Of a stretch of DNA of 64,000 nucleotides, positions 25,432-34,285 are shown piece after piece. The number at the start of each line of letters is the position of its first letter. The stretch's first letter is position 1. The position numbers and the translations under genes were made by a program. The stretch is from an uncultured Lachnospiraceae bacterium (lineage in GTDB: Bacteria > Bacillota > Clostridia > Lachnospirales > Lachnospiraceae), in assembly GCA_900542015.1 (NCBI GenBank), contig UQLY01000007.1, forward strand, positions 1-64,000, given 5' to 3'. The notes below the pieces were generated by a model, which was given only the letters and a program-made list of their open reading frames with translations, searched no databases and was not told the origin of the DNA.

Positions 25432-26091
25432 ATGAACGTGAAAGAAATGATTTCCCATGTGGATCATACCCAGTTGAAGGCATTTGCCACGTGGGACGAT
25501 ATTGTGACATTGTGCGAGGAAGCGCTGGAGTTTGGGACGGCGTCTGTGTGTATTCCGCCCTGTTATGTCAAAAGAGTCCGCCAAAAGTACAAAAGCCGTC
25601 TGAACATATGCACGGTCGTCGGTTTTCCTTTGGGGTACAGCGTGACCGAGGCAAAGGTGGCGGAGACAAGGAAGGCGCTGGAGGACGGCGCGGATGAAAT
25701 CGATATGGTTATCAATATTTCCGACGTTAAAAACGGAGATTATGAAAAAGTAACCCAGGAAATTATCGCGGTAAAGCGGGAGTGCCTGAAACACGTGTTA
25801 AAGGTCATTATCGAGACCTGCTATCTGACCGAGGAGGAAAAGATCGCCATGTGCAGGTCCGTAACGGACGCGGGAGCCGAGTATATCAAGACGTCTACGG
25901 GATTCGGAACGGCGGGCGCAAAGCTTGAGGACATCGCGCTGTTTCGGGAGCATATCGGCGACGCGGTAAAGATCAAGGCGGCGGGCGGCATCCGGACAAA
26001 GGAGGCGCTGGAAGCGTTTTTAGAGGCGGGGTGCGACCGGATCGGATGTTCGGCGGCGGCGGATATCATGCGCGGTGCGGACGCACGGTAA
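25432..26091 (+). CDS. deoC: Deoxyribose-phosphate aldolase
   Basis: DeoC cleaves 2-deoxyribose 5-phosphate to acetaldehyde and glyceraldehyde 3-phosphate in deoxynucleoside breakdown. The motifs DHTQLKAFAT at the N-terminus, VIETCYLTEEEK, and VKIKAAGGIRT with the Schiff-base lysine identify the class I aldolase barrel. At 219 residues it has the short bacterial form. The start ATG follows GAGGTAGAGCT. Other deo genes are absent nearby. Confidence 0.95.
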   Translation: MNVKEMISHVDHTQLKAFATWDDIVTLCEEALEFGTASVCIPPCYVKRVRQKYKSRLNICTVVGFPLGYSVTEAKVAETRKALEDGADEIDMVINISDVKNGDYEKVTQEIIAVKRECLKHVLKVIIETCYLTEEEKIAMCRSVTDAGAEYIKTSTGFGTAGAKLEDIALFREHIGDAVKIKAAGGIRTKEALEAFLEAGCDRIGCSAAADIMRGADAR

Positions 26092-26117
26092 CGGATTAAA
26101 AGAGAAACGGAAGATGA

Positions 26118-26149
26118 GAGAATTTTTGAGAGAAATTTTCTTTTGTTTT
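26118..26149 (+). terminator. Possible deoC terminator
   Basis: GAGAATTT and AAATTTTC pair (one G-U) around a 7-base loop, followed by TTTTGTTTT. The stem is AU-rich, so it would be a weak terminator. Confidence 0.4.
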
Positions 26150-26162
26150 CCCTCATACAATA

Positions 26163-26191
26163 TTGACTTTTTAAGTGCCTTTTGAGATAAT
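26163..26191 (+). promoter_or_regulatory. pckA promoter
   Basis: TTGACT (26163-26168) and GATAAT (26186-26191) are separated by 17 bases. The transcript would have a leader of about 85 bases ending in the strong ribosome site AAGGAGG (26267-26273). Confidence 0.75.
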
Positions 26192-26281
26192 ACAAAAGGT
26201 GTACGAGGCGGATAAGTGCCCGTACAAAGTAGTCATAAGCCGCTTTTGCGGTAAAAAATACAAATCAAGGAGGACAATAGA

Positions 26282-27988
26282 ATGTCAACAAAAGCATACT
26301 ATCCAATCGATGAGATCGGTAAAGGAAAAGTCGGTTTTTCCAAAACACGTTCCATCATCGAAGCTGCTTTCTACGGCAACAACGTAGTAAAGGTAAACAC
26401 ATTAAAAGAAGCTTACGAATTAGCGAAAAATTCTCCCGGCACTGTTGTAACGGATATGCCTATCAAAGACGGTGAGACATTTGGTCTTGAGAAAGACGCA
26501 AAAGTTTTATTATTCAACGATGGCGCTGTTACAGGTCGTTATGCGGCAGCTCGCCGTATCAAAGGCGAACCCGGCGTAGATGACGCTAAACTGGATAAAG
26601 TCGTTATGGACGCTATTTACGAGACCCGTTGGAAAACCATGTATCATGCAGAGTGCTTCATCGGTCTTGATCCCGAATTTATGGTAAAGGCTCACCTTCT
26701 GATTCCCGAAGGAGAAGAGAACATCCTTTACAACTGGATGTTAAACTTCCAGTATATGTCCGATGAATACGTAAAGATGTACAAAAAATCCAAACCCGTC
26801 GGAGACGGCAAAGAGCCTGATATCTATATCTTCTCCGATCCCCAGTGGGTACCCGGCGAGAGACCTGACGTTGATTACAGCTGCTTAAGCGATCCGCTGA
26901 CTCTCTGCTACTTCGATACTAACGAAAACTGCGCTGCGATCCTTGGTATGAGATACTTCGGCGAGCACAAAAAAGGTACTTTGACCATGGCTTGGGCTCT
27001 GGCTAACAGAAACGGCTACGCTTCCTGCCACGGCGGTCAGAAAGAGTATACTTTGGCGGACGGTTCCCACTTTGTTGCATCTGTTTACGGTTTGTCCGGT
27101 TCCGGAAAATCCACATTGACACATGCAAAACATGGCGGAAAATATCCTGCAATCAAGGTTCTTCATGACGATGCTTTCATCATCAACACAGATACCTGTG
27201 CATCCATCGCTTTAGAGCCTACATATTTTGATAAGACAGCGGATTACCCTACAGGCTGCCCTGACAACGAATATTTATTATCCGCTCAGAACTGCTCCTG
27301 TACGTTAGACTCCGAAGGAAAGATCCAGTTAGTAACCGAAGATATCAGAAACGGTAACGGACGTGCGATCAAATCCAAATTATGGTCTCCGAACCGCGTA
27401 GATAAGATTGAATCTCCGGTAAACGCTATTTTCTGGATTATGAAAGATCCTACCATTCCTCCGGTTGTTAAATTAAAAGGTTCCGCGCTGGCTTCCGTTA
27501 TGGGCGCTACCCTTGCTACAAAGACCTCTTCCGCAGAGCGTGTTGCTGCAGGAACAGACTTGAATGCAATCCGTATCGTACCCTACGCTAACCCTTTCAG
27601 AACCTATCCTCTGGTAAACGACTATGAGAAGTTCAAAAAGTTAGTAGAAGAGAAGAACGTAGACTGCTACATCGTTAATACCGGTGATTTCATGGGAACA
27701 AAGGTTAAACCCGCAGATACTTTAGGCATTCTTGAGACAATCGTTGAAGGAAGAGCTAAGTTTGAACAGTGGGGACCTTTTGAAGACATCGAGATCATGT
27801 ACGAGTGGGATGGCAAGACAGCAGACTTCACACCCGACTTACAGGATGCTTCTTATGTAGAACAGTTAAAAGCTGCTATGGCTACCCGTGTTAAAGCTGT
27901 AGAAGATTTCGCAACCAAGAAAGACGGTTACGACAAGCTTCCTGACGAAGCGCTTGCGGCTCTTCAGAGACTGGTAGACGCTCTTTAA
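26282..27988 (+). CDS. pckA: Phosphoenolpyruvate carboxykinase (ATP)
   Basis: Interconverts oxaloacetate and PEP with ATP/ADP; in fermentative gut Clostridia it often runs in the anaplerotic, CO2-fixing direction. The kinase-1a P-loop is GLSGSGKSTLTH, the metal-binding aspartates are in VLHDDAFIIN, and the C-terminal adenine-binding region is around KTSSAERVAAGT. At 568 residues it is about 30 longer than the Escherichia enzyme. Codon use differs from the neighbours, with more pyrimidine-ending codons (TTC, AAC, ATC) and fewer GCG/CCG codons, as expected for a very highly expressed gene. It has its own strong promoter and a perfect ribosome site. Confidence 0.95.
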   Translation: MSTKAYYPIDEIGKGKVGFSKTRSIIEAAFYGNNVVKVNTLKEAYELAKNSPGTVVTDMPIKDGETFGLEKDAKVLLFNDGAVTGRYAAARRIKGEPGVDDAKLDKVVMDAIYETRWKTMYHAECFIGLDPEFMVKAHLLIPEGEENILYNWMLNFQYMSDEYVKMYKKSKPVGDGKEPDIYIFSDPQWVPGERPDVDYSCLSDPLTLCYFDTNENCAAILGMRYFGEHKKGTLTMAWALANRNGYASCHGGQKEYTLADGSHFVASVYGLSGSGKSTLTHAKHGGKYPAIKVLHDDAFIINTDTCASIALEPTYFDKTADYPTGCPDNEYLLSAQNCSCTLDSEGKIQLVTEDIRNGNGRAIKSKLWSPNRVDKIESPVNAIFWIMKDPTIPPVVKLKGSALASVMGATLATKTSSAERVAAGTDLNAIRIVPYANPFRTYPLVNDYEKFKKLVEEKNVDCYIVNTGDFMGTKVKPADTLGILETIVEGRAKFEQWGPFEDIEIMYEWDGKTADFTPDLQDASYVEQLKAAMATRVKAVEDFATKKDGYDKLPDEALAALQRLVDAL

Positions 27989-28062
27989 TTCCAAACATAC
28001 AGCATTTGGCTGTGAGAGCGAATAAACGGACAGCGATTTGTTTATAATAGTCATAACAATAT

Positions 28063-28098
28063 ATGGGGTTGACGCATCGGAATGATTTCCGGTGTGCA
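28063..28098 (+). terminator. Hairpin after pckA, probable terminator
   Basis: ATGGGGTTG-CGCATCGGAA folds on TTCCGGTG-TGCAGCCCCAT with small internal mismatches, followed by TTTTC. It lies 75 bases after pckA and just ahead of the DUF2974 gene. A TATAAT at 28033-28038 upstream of it means it could alternatively be a leader hairpin of the next gene. Confidence 0.5.
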
Positions 28099-28146
28099 GC
28101 CCCATTTTCATAATAGGAAACAGAATAATCGGATTCGGGTGATGGT

Positions 28147-29226
28147 ATGGGGAATATTTTAGAGTTTATTAAATGGCGCGGAGACCTGGATTTCACACAA
28201 GATCCTTTTCATGAGGTGGACGCGCTTATTTTAAGCACCGTTTCCTATGCGGAACTGGATCATATTGTTTCAAAAGAGATACAGGAACAGATTCCGCTTC
28301 GGGACGCGTATGAAGAATTTCGGGGTTATCTGGATAATCCCAAATATCGGCAGCTTGGCAGGGTCATTCCGGATGAAGTCCTGGTGCTGTTTGAAAAAAT
28401 GGCGGAATGTAAAAGGTACGCTTCCCTGAAAATGTCGGGCTATGTCAATCATATAGACGAGCAGAGCGAAGAACAATTCGCCGCCGTGACGTTTCAGAAC
28501 GACAACGGGGAAATCTATGTGGTTTACCGCGGAACGGACGATACGATCGTGGGCTGGAAGGAAGATTTTAATATCGCCTATATGGATGTGATTCCGGCGC
28601 AGGAAGCGGCGCTGCGGTATTTAACCGGCGTGGCAGGCGCACTGAAGGGGAAAGTATCCCTGATGGGACATTCCAAGGGCGGCAACCTCGCGATTTACGC
28701 CGGGGCGAAGTGCGGCAAACGGCTGCAAAAACGGATTGCGGGCATTTATAATATGGACGGACCGGGCTTTATGGAAGAATTTTTATCTCTGGATGCGTAT
28801 CAGGCTGTCAATGAAAAAACCTACTGGTATTTACCATATGAGTCAATGATCGGGACCCTTTTGTGCCACGGCACCAATGAATATGTGGTAAAAAGTACCA
28901 ATCGGGGCATTATGCAGCACGATGCCTTTTCGTGGGAGGTAAGCGGCAGATGTCTGGTCAGGGAAAAGGGACTTTCCAAGGAGTCTTTGATCGCGCACCT
29001 TGCCATTGACGAGTGCATGAAAAAACTGACCGTGTCGCAGAGAAAACAGTTTGTATCCCTTGTATTTGACGCGCTGGCGGCGACGGAAGCGAAAACGTTA
29101 AGCCAGATCAGCTTAAAAAGTATTAAGAAATTGATTGACGCGGTCAAAAATACGGACCCGGAATCCAAAAAGCTGTTGACGGATATGAGCCGGCTGGTGT
29201 TAAAAACTGTCAGAGAAAACAGGTAA
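28147..29226 (+). CDS. Lipase-like alpha/beta hydrolase (DUF2974 / Mbeg1-like)
   Basis: A 359-residue cytoplasmic protein with the nucleophile elbow GHSKGGNLA near residue 173 and the preceding strand VVYRGTDDTIVGWKEDF, as in class 3 lipase relatives of the DUF2974/Mbeg1-like family. No signal peptide is present, so a secreted lipase role is unlikely; the natural substrate of the family is not established. NMDGPGF follows where the catalytic Asp is expected. The start ATG lies after GGGTGATGGT, a weak site. It is followed by the 6S RNA gene. Confidence 0.82.
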   Translation: MGNILEFIKWRGDLDFTQDPFHEVDALILSTVSYAELDHIVSKEIQEQIPLRDAYEEFRGYLDNPKYRQLGRVIPDEVLVLFEKMAECKRYASLKMSGYVNHIDEQSEEQFAAVTFQNDNGEIYVVYRGTDDTIVGWKEDFNIAYMDVIPAQEAALRYLTGVAGALKGKVSLMGHSKGGNLAIYAGAKCGKRLQKRIAGIYNMDGPGFMEEFLSLDAYQAVNEKTYWYLPYESMIGTLLCHGTNEYVVKSTNRGIMQHDAFSWEVSGRCLVREKGLSKESLIAHLAIDECMKKLTVSQRKQFVSLVFDALAATEAKTLSQISLKSIKKLIDAVKNTDPESKKLLTDMSRLVLKTVRENR

Positions 29227-29233
29227 ATTGCTG

Positions 29234-29262
29234 TTGTATTTTTTTGAGTATTTTCGTATAAT
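29234..29262 (+). promoter_or_regulatory. 6S RNA promoter
   Basis: TTGTAT (29234-29239) and TATAAT (29257-29262) with a 17-base spacer put transcription start near 29268, at the expected 5' end of the RNA. Confidence 0.6.
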
Positions 29263-29267
29263 AAGGT

Positions 29268-29446
29268 TACCTGAAATGTTCGATAACTCTTGTTGTTTTG
29301 AACCTACATTTACTTTAAACGGGATTCCTATATCGTTTTATGGATGTCATGCCTCCCATTAAGTGATGAGGACGGCAGAAGTAAAATTGCGGTTACCCAC
29401 CTGGCTTAGGCTAGGAGTCAAAATACAGGAGCCGGCATTTTGGGGC
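29268..29446 (+). ncRNA. ssrS: 6S RNA
   Basis: 6S RNA binds the housekeeping RNA polymerase holoenzyme by imitating an open promoter. The region has the Clostridia-type 6S features: TTTGAACCTAC near the 5' side, TTTAAACGGG, then GCGGTTACCCACCTGG, TAGGAGTCAAAATACAGG near the 3' side, and 5'/3' ends that pair (CCTGAAATG with CATTTTGGGG). About 180 bases fits. Boundaries are estimated from the promoter and the closing stem. It fills most of the gap between two protein genes and has its own promoter and terminator. Confidence 0.85.
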
Positions 29447-29452
29447 ACAAAT

Positions 29453-29480
29453 GAAAAAACAGTCCTGACGGGCTGTTTTT
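29453..29480 (+). terminator. 6S RNA terminator
   Basis: AAAACAGTCC and GGGCTGTTTT pair around TGAC, followed by T-rich sequence; the stem can extend outward through ATGAA/TTCAT. Confidence 0.8.
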
Positions 29481-29535
29481 CATTTTGTGCGGCTAATTTT
29501 CAGCGCGCGGCAATAGGAGCAAAAAGGGAGAGTTT

Positions 29536-31989
29536 ATGAGGCAGAAAAATCGGATAGGAAAATGGGTGCTGGCGGTTTTTATACTGGCGGCAATCATAAC
29601 GGCAATGGTTTGTGTGATTAAAAACAGAAGAATAAAGGAGCCGGAAGGAGTGTACATACTTCGGGAGGACGCCTATCTTTTATATACATATTTGTACGCC
29701 GATGGAGACCGGATCACGACGGCGGAAATTGACGCTGCGGCAGCGGTTTCCGGAAACGGGACAAAGGATTCCGCGCAGGAGGAACCTTATCTGACCCTGC
29801 GGGAAGCAAAGACCATGTTTGCCCTGTTAAAGGAAAAATATCCCGTCTATGAAGGCGAAATCATCGCCATTGAAGAGGATTCTTTTCCGGATAACCGCAG
29901 GGACGACAGCAGTCTGCTCGCCGCGGACTTTCTGAATACTTACGAAAAGCTGTGGGGCGTTGTCCATCAGGATATGCCTTTATATCGGGAACAGGGCGTT
30001 TTGCTTGCCTCCGGGTCCGATGTGAAAAATCTGGATGACACTTCGGTTTCGGAAAATACCCTGCTTTTTGCGTCGAAGGACGAACAGGGTCAGGCGTCGG
30101 GAATTACCCTGTATCAAAAGACCGATCTGCTTTCAGGCTATGAGGCGGCAAAGGAACAAAAACTTTACAGGGAACGGGTCTATCTTGGCAGCGGCGGATA
30201 TCTGTTATTGGATATTTCCGATTATCAGGAGCTTCCCGATTCGGATGATTTCAGTCTGCAAACCTGCTGGATTGCGTCCAATCAGCCGGGCGCCTTGTGG
30301 ATTATTTTTGAAGATTATCAGATTTGCATCAAAAGCGGGGAGGGCGGCGTGCTCTTAGAGGACGGCACGGTATACGACACCTTTGAAGACATTGCGGATC
30401 TGTATTTTGCAGACGGCGGTTTGCAGAGCATTTCAACTTATGATGAAAAGATCAGCGGAAAGCTGTTAAGCGTGACCGAGGACCGGATCGAGCTGGAAGG
30501 TATGGGCTTTTATCCTTACAGGGGGACGCTGCCTGTCTACAAGCTCTACGGTCAGAGGGAGCATTATACGAAGGCTGATTTAAAAATCGGCTATGATTTC
30601 ACGGACTTTGTGCTGGACCGGGACGGAGTTATCGTGGCGGGGCTGGTAACAAGGGAAGAAAAGATGGATTCCATAAGGGTTGTGATCAAGACGACGGGAT
30701 TTGCCTCGGCATATCATGAAAGCATTTCCTTTACCTGTGATTCGGATTTCCTGGTCAATGACGAACGCCACGGAGCCGGAGAAGAGATTACGGTTACGGC
30801 GGACGATCCCGGGCTGGAAAACGGACGCATTTATATCCGACCGGAAACGAATCTGGCGCGGACGACGATCACGTCCATTGAACGCGACCAGGGGACGCCG
30901 TCTTACCGGGGAAATTTTGAAATCGCCAAAACGGACGAGGGGCTTTTGCTGATCAATGAATTGCTGTTGGAGGAATATTTGTATTCGGTTGTGCCCAGCG
31001 AAATGCCGGCAAGCTACCCGGCGGAGGCGCTGAAGGCGCAGGCGGTATCGGCGAGGACTTACGCATATCAGAGAATGCTCAATTCCGGCTTAAAGGAATA
31101 CGGCGCCCATGTGGACGACAGCGCGGCGTTTCAGGTCTATAACAATATTAAAGAAAATGAAACCACGACTCTTGCCATACGGGAAACCCAGGGGCAGATC
31201 GCCATTGTAGGCGGTCATCTGGCGGAAACTTATTATTATTCCACCTCCTGCGGCTACGGTACGGATATCGGCGCATGGCACAGCAGCTCGGAAGACCAAT
31301 ACGGTTATCTGGTATCCAGACATATCGGAACGGACGCGGGCGAAGCGGCGGATATTACGGATGAAGCCGTCTTTCGCAATTATATTACCACCGTCTTTGC
31401 AGAGGACTACGAGTGCGGGGAAGGATGGTACCGCTGGACCTATCAGACGGCGCTGAATGTTGACAGACTCAATGAAAATCTGTTACAAAGATATCAGTCC
31501 AGCAGCAAGAGCATATTGGTCCCTGTAGAAAACAAGGATGCGCTTCCCGGAGAGCCTGCCGTCGTCTATGTATCGGGAGAACCTCCCGTATTTACACAGA
31601 TTGACCGGATGGAAGTCGTCAAGAGGGAAAGCGGCGGCGTGATCGATGAACTTCTCATAGAAGGGAAGGAAGGGAGCGTCAAGGTCGTCGGGGAACATGC
31701 GGTCAGATCGGTGCTCGCCAATGAAGGGGACTGCGTTACCAGACAGGACGGCAGCGAAAGCACGGTTTCGACGCTTCTGCCCAGCGCCTTTGCGGTACTG
31801 GATGTGCAGGTGGACGGTGCCACAAATGCGATTACGGCATATACTGTTACAGGAGGCGGTTACGGGCACGGAATCGGCATGAGCCAGAACGGTGCAAAAT
31901 CCATGGCGCTTTCGGGAATGAATTGCGAAAACATTTTGCAGTTTTTCTATGAAGGTGTTACACTTATGGATATGTATGAGATGAGATAA
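29536..31989 (+). CDS. SpoIID/LytB domain protein, membrane-anchored
   Basis: An 817-residue protein with an N-terminal membrane helix (WVLAVFILAAIITAMVCVI, about residues 9-27), a long middle region of unknown type, and a C-terminal SpoIID/LytB domain from about residue 470. Domain motifs include YLYSVVPSEMPASYP with the catalytic Glu, ALKAQAVSARTYA, YYYSTSCGYGTD, and GYGHGIGMSQNGA. SpoIID is a lytic transglycosylase acting on stem-peptide-free glycan during engulfment. This much longer protein is not SpoIID itself but one of the vegetative or sporulation relatives. The ribosome site is AAAAAGGGAGAG. The next gene starts 9 bases later. Confidence 0.88.
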   Translation: MRQKNRIGKWVLAVFILAAIITAMVCVIKNRRIKEPEGVYILREDAYLLYTYLYADGDRITTAEIDAAAAVSGNGTKDSAQEEPYLTLREAKTMFALLKEKYPVYEGEIIAIEEDSFPDNRRDDSSLLAADFLNTYEKLWGVVHQDMPLYREQGVLLASGSDVKNLDDTSVSENTLLFASKDEQGQASGITLYQKTDLLSGYEAAKEQKLYRERVYLGSGGYLLLDISDYQELPDSDDFSLQTCWIASNQPGALWIIFEDYQICIKSGEGGVLLEDGTVYDTFEDIADLYFADGGLQSISTYDEKISGKLLSVTEDRIELEGMGFYPYRGTLPVYKLYGQREHYTKADLKIGYDFTDFVLDRDGVIVAGLVTREEKMDSIRVVIKTTGFASAYHESISFTCDSDFLVNDERHGAGEEITVTADDPGLENGRIYIRPETNLARTTITSIERDQGTPSYRGNFEIAKTDEGLLLINELLLEEYLYSVVPSEMPASYPAEALKAQAVSARTYAYQRMLNSGLKEYGAHVDDSAAFQVYNNIKENETTTLAIRETQGQIAIVGGHLAETYYYSTSCGYGTDIGAWHSSSEDQYGYLVSRHIGTDAGEAADITDEAVFRNYITTVFAEDYECGEGWYRWTYQTALNVDRLNENLLQRYQSSSKSILVPVENKDALPGEPAVVYVSGEPPVFTQIDRMEVVKRESGGVIDELLIEGKEGSVKVVGEHAVRSVLANEGDCVTRQDGSESTVSTLLPSAFAVLDVQVDGATNAITAYTVTGGGYGHGIGMSQNGAKSMALSGMNCENILQFFYEGVTLMDMYEMR

Positions 31990-31998
31990 GGGTGGATT

Positions 31999-32865
31999 AT
32001 GAGAAAAATCATCTTACTTGTGAAAAAGTTTTCGAGAGAAATTTCAGAATGCCATATCAGCGCTTATGCAGCGAGCGCGGCGTTTTTTATGTTTTTGTCG
32101 CTGATCCCGATTTTGCTGTTGGTGTGTTCGATTTTGCCATATACGCCTGTTACGGAGGCGGATCTGATGGAGAGCGTGGCGCAGGTGCTTCCTACGAGCC
32201 TGGTCCCCCTTGCGGTCAGCACGATTGTGGAGGTATACGATAAGTCTCCGGCGATTATTTCCGTATCCGCGCTGGTCACGATCTGGTCGGCGGGAAAAGG
32301 AATGCTCGCCGTTATCCGGGGCTTAAATGCGATTCATCATGTGACAAAGCCCCAGAATTATTTTTTACAGAGACTGCGCGCCAGTATCTATACGGTCATT
32401 TTGTTGGTTATGATATTGTTATCGCTTCTTTTGGGCGTTTTCGGCGAGACAATCGGAAACGTGCTGGAAAAAAGACTCCCGGGAATCGTGTCCATTACTC
32501 CGCTATTTTCCAATCTGCGGATTTTGATCATTATTGCGGTCCTTGCCCTGTTCTTTACGGCGCTGTTTACCTGGATTCCCAGCGAAAAGCTGGATTGGAA
32601 GCAGCAGGTTGTAGGGGCGGTATTTGTAAGCGTTGCATGGAGTGTTTTTTCCCTGGGATTTTCCTTTTATGTCAATAACTTTGCGGGAAACAGCATTTAC
32701 GGCAGCATGACGACGGTGGCAATGTTGATGCTCTGGTTTTATTTTATCTTTTATATCATGTTTATGGGAGCCCTGATCAGCAAGTTTTTGGAGCCCGCCA
32801 CGGAATTTCTGATGAAGCGCTCCAGAGAAAAGCGCAAAGAGAAAAAAGCCGTGAAAACCACTTGA
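31999..32865 (+). CDS. YihY/BrkB-family inner membrane protein
   Basis: A 288-residue integral membrane protein with about six membrane helices. The YihY family hallmarks are AYAASAAFFMFLSLIPILLL near the start, IWSAGKGMLAVIRGLNAIHHV, and the C-terminal VAMLMLWFYFIFYIMFMGALI. The family was once called ribonuclease BN by mistake; its true function is not established. It is coupled to the SpoIID-domain gene (9-base gap). Its stop codon lies inside the -35 box of the pheS T-box promoter. Confidence 0.9.
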   Translation: MRKIILLVKKFSREISECHISAYAASAAFFMFLSLIPILLLVCSILPYTPVTEADLMESVAQVLPTSLVPLAVSTIVEVYDKSPAIISVSALVTIWSAGKGMLAVIRGLNAIHHVTKPQNYFLQRLRASIYTVILLVMILLSLLLGVFGETIGNVLEKRLPGIVSITPLFSNLRILIIIAVLALFFTALFTWIPSEKLDWKQQVVGAVFVSVAWSVFSLGFSFYVNNFAGNSIYGSMTTVAMLMLWFYFIFYIMFMGALISKFLEPATEFLMKRSREKRKEKKAVKTT

Positions 32866-32890
32866 CAGAACAGTTTCCGATCGTTAGAAT
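32862..32890 (+). promoter_or_regulatory. pheST-queA promoter
   Basis: TTGACA (32862-32867) and TAGAAT (32885-32890) are separated by 17 bases. The -35 box overlaps the stop codon of the upstream gene. Confidence 0.85.
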
Positions 32891-32896
32891 AGTTTC

Positions 32897-33200
32897 AGAT
32901 GTTTGATATTTGAAATGCGTGGAAGGTGTACAGTAGCGTTTTATGTACCGTCAGAGATAGGAAGTCACCGGCTGAAAGCTTCCTTTGGTTCCCATAAGAC
33001 GGCGAATTTCCCACCGGAGCAGCTTTGTTGAACGCTGAATGCCTGCCGGATGCCGGAAAGACGGATACGGAAAAGTGCAAAAGGCAATTAAACAAAGACG
33101 TATACGCACGTTACGCGAAATGAAGAGCCCGTTTTACGGGAATGTGGGTGGTACCGCGGATTGGATCGATTCGTCCCTTGTCTGGCAAGGGGCGTTTTTT
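32897..33200 (+). promoter_or_regulatory. T-box leader (phenylalanine) of pheS
   Basis: A tRNA-sensing leader that reads uncharged tRNA-Phe and prevents termination. The T-box sequence GGGTGGTACCGCGG is at 33146-33159. It is followed by an intrinsic terminator at 33172-33200 (CGTCCCTTG paired with CAAGGGGCG, then six T), while an antiterminator would use the T-box. A TTC codon in CGAATTTCCC near 33004-33010 is the likely specifier for phenylalanine. Its position before pheS agrees. Confidence 0.93.
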
Positions 33201-33252
33201 ATGCGCTTTTTGCCGGTATAACGAAGGCAAAATACAGAAAGGAAAGCAGAAA

Positions 33253-34272
33253 ATGAAAGAAAAACTGGAACAGATCAAGGCAGAAGCCATTGCCAAAATT
33301 TCAGCGGCGACATCGTTGGATGAGTTAAATGATGTGCGCGTGACCCAGCTTGGCAAAAAGGGCGCCCTGACGGGAATTTTGAAAAGCATGAAGGACGTCG
33401 CGCCCGAGGACAGACCGAAGGTAGGACAGCTTGTAAACGAAGCCCGCGCCGATATCGAGGCGGCTTTGGAAAAGGCAAAGAGCGACATGGAGAAAAAGAT
33501 CAGGGAAGCGAAGCTGAAAAAAGAGGTTATCGACGTTACGCTTCCTGCAAAAAAGAATCATGTGGGACACAGACATCCCAACACCATCGCCCTTGAAGAA
33601 GTGGAAAGGATTTTCGTCGGCATGGGCTATGAGGTTGTGGAAGGACCGGAAGTGGAACGGGATTATTACAACTTTGAGGCGTTGAACATTCCGGCTGACC
33701 ATCCCGCAAAGGACGAGCAGGACACCTTCTATATCAACGGAGATATTTTGCTGCGTACCCAGACTTCTTCCACCCAGGTGCATGAAATGGAAAAGGGAAA
33801 GCTTCCCATCCGTATGATCGCGCCGGGAAGAGTGTTCCGCGCAGACGAGGTGGATGCGACCCATTCCCCGTCCTTCCATCAGATCGAAGGTCTGGTTATC
33901 GATAAAAACATTACCTTTGCGGACCTGAAAGGAACCCTTGCGGAATTTGCAAAAGAGCTGTTTGGGGAAGATACCAAAGTAAAATTCAGACCCCATCATT
34001 TCCCGTTTACAGAGCCCAGCGCGGAAGTGGACGTTACCTGCTTTAAATGCGGCGGAAGCGGCTGCCGTTTCTGTAAAGGGTCCGGCTGGATCGAGATTTT
34101 GGGCTGCGGCATGGTCCATCCCCACGTATTGGAGATGAGCGGCATCGATCCCGAGGAATACACCGGATTTGCTTTCGGCGTAGGCTTGGAGCGTATTGCC
34201 CTGTTAAAATATGAGATTGACGATATGAGATTGTTATACGAAAACGATATTCGTTTCTTGAAACAGTTCTAG
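33253..34272 (+). CDS. pheS: Phenylalanine--tRNA ligase, alpha subunit
   Basis: PheS is the catalytic class II synthetase subunit of the alpha2-beta2 enzyme. Motif 2 is around TQTSSTQVH and RVFRADEVDATHSPSFHQIEG; motif 3 is GFAFGVGLERIALLKY. An N-terminal coiled coil of about 85 residues for tRNA binding is present. The start is ATG 33253 after GGAAAGCAGAAA. An upstream in-frame start at 33142 would fall inside the T-box and terminator. With this start the protein is 339 residues, the normal length. pheT follows after 13 bases. Confidence 0.97.
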   Translation: MKEKLEQIKAEAIAKISAATSLDELNDVRVTQLGKKGALTGILKSMKDVAPEDRPKVGQLVNEARADIEAALEKAKSDMEKKIREAKLKKEVIDVTLPAKKNHVGHRHPNTIALEEVERIFVGMGYEVVEGPEVERDYYNFEALNIPADHPAKDEQDTFYINGDILLRTQTSSTQVHEMEKGKLPIRMIAPGRVFRADEVDATHSPSFHQIEGLVIDKNITFADLKGTLAEFAKELFGEDTKVKFRPHHFPFTEPSAEVDVTCFKCGGSGCRFCKGSGWIEILGCGMVHPHVLEMSGIDPEEYTGFAFGVGLERIALLKYEIDDMRLLYENDIRFLKQF

Positions 34273-34285
34273 GAGGAAAAGTGGT

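Noticed and set aside
28010..28140. Riboswitch between pckA and the DUF2974 gene
   Set aside because: Only a single hairpin is visible and no conserved riboswitch core; better explained as a terminator or plain leader hairpin.
33142..33252. Longer pheS frame beginning at 33142
   Set aside because: It would start within the T-box and translate the terminator hairpin; ATG 33253 gives the normal PheS length with a ribosome site.
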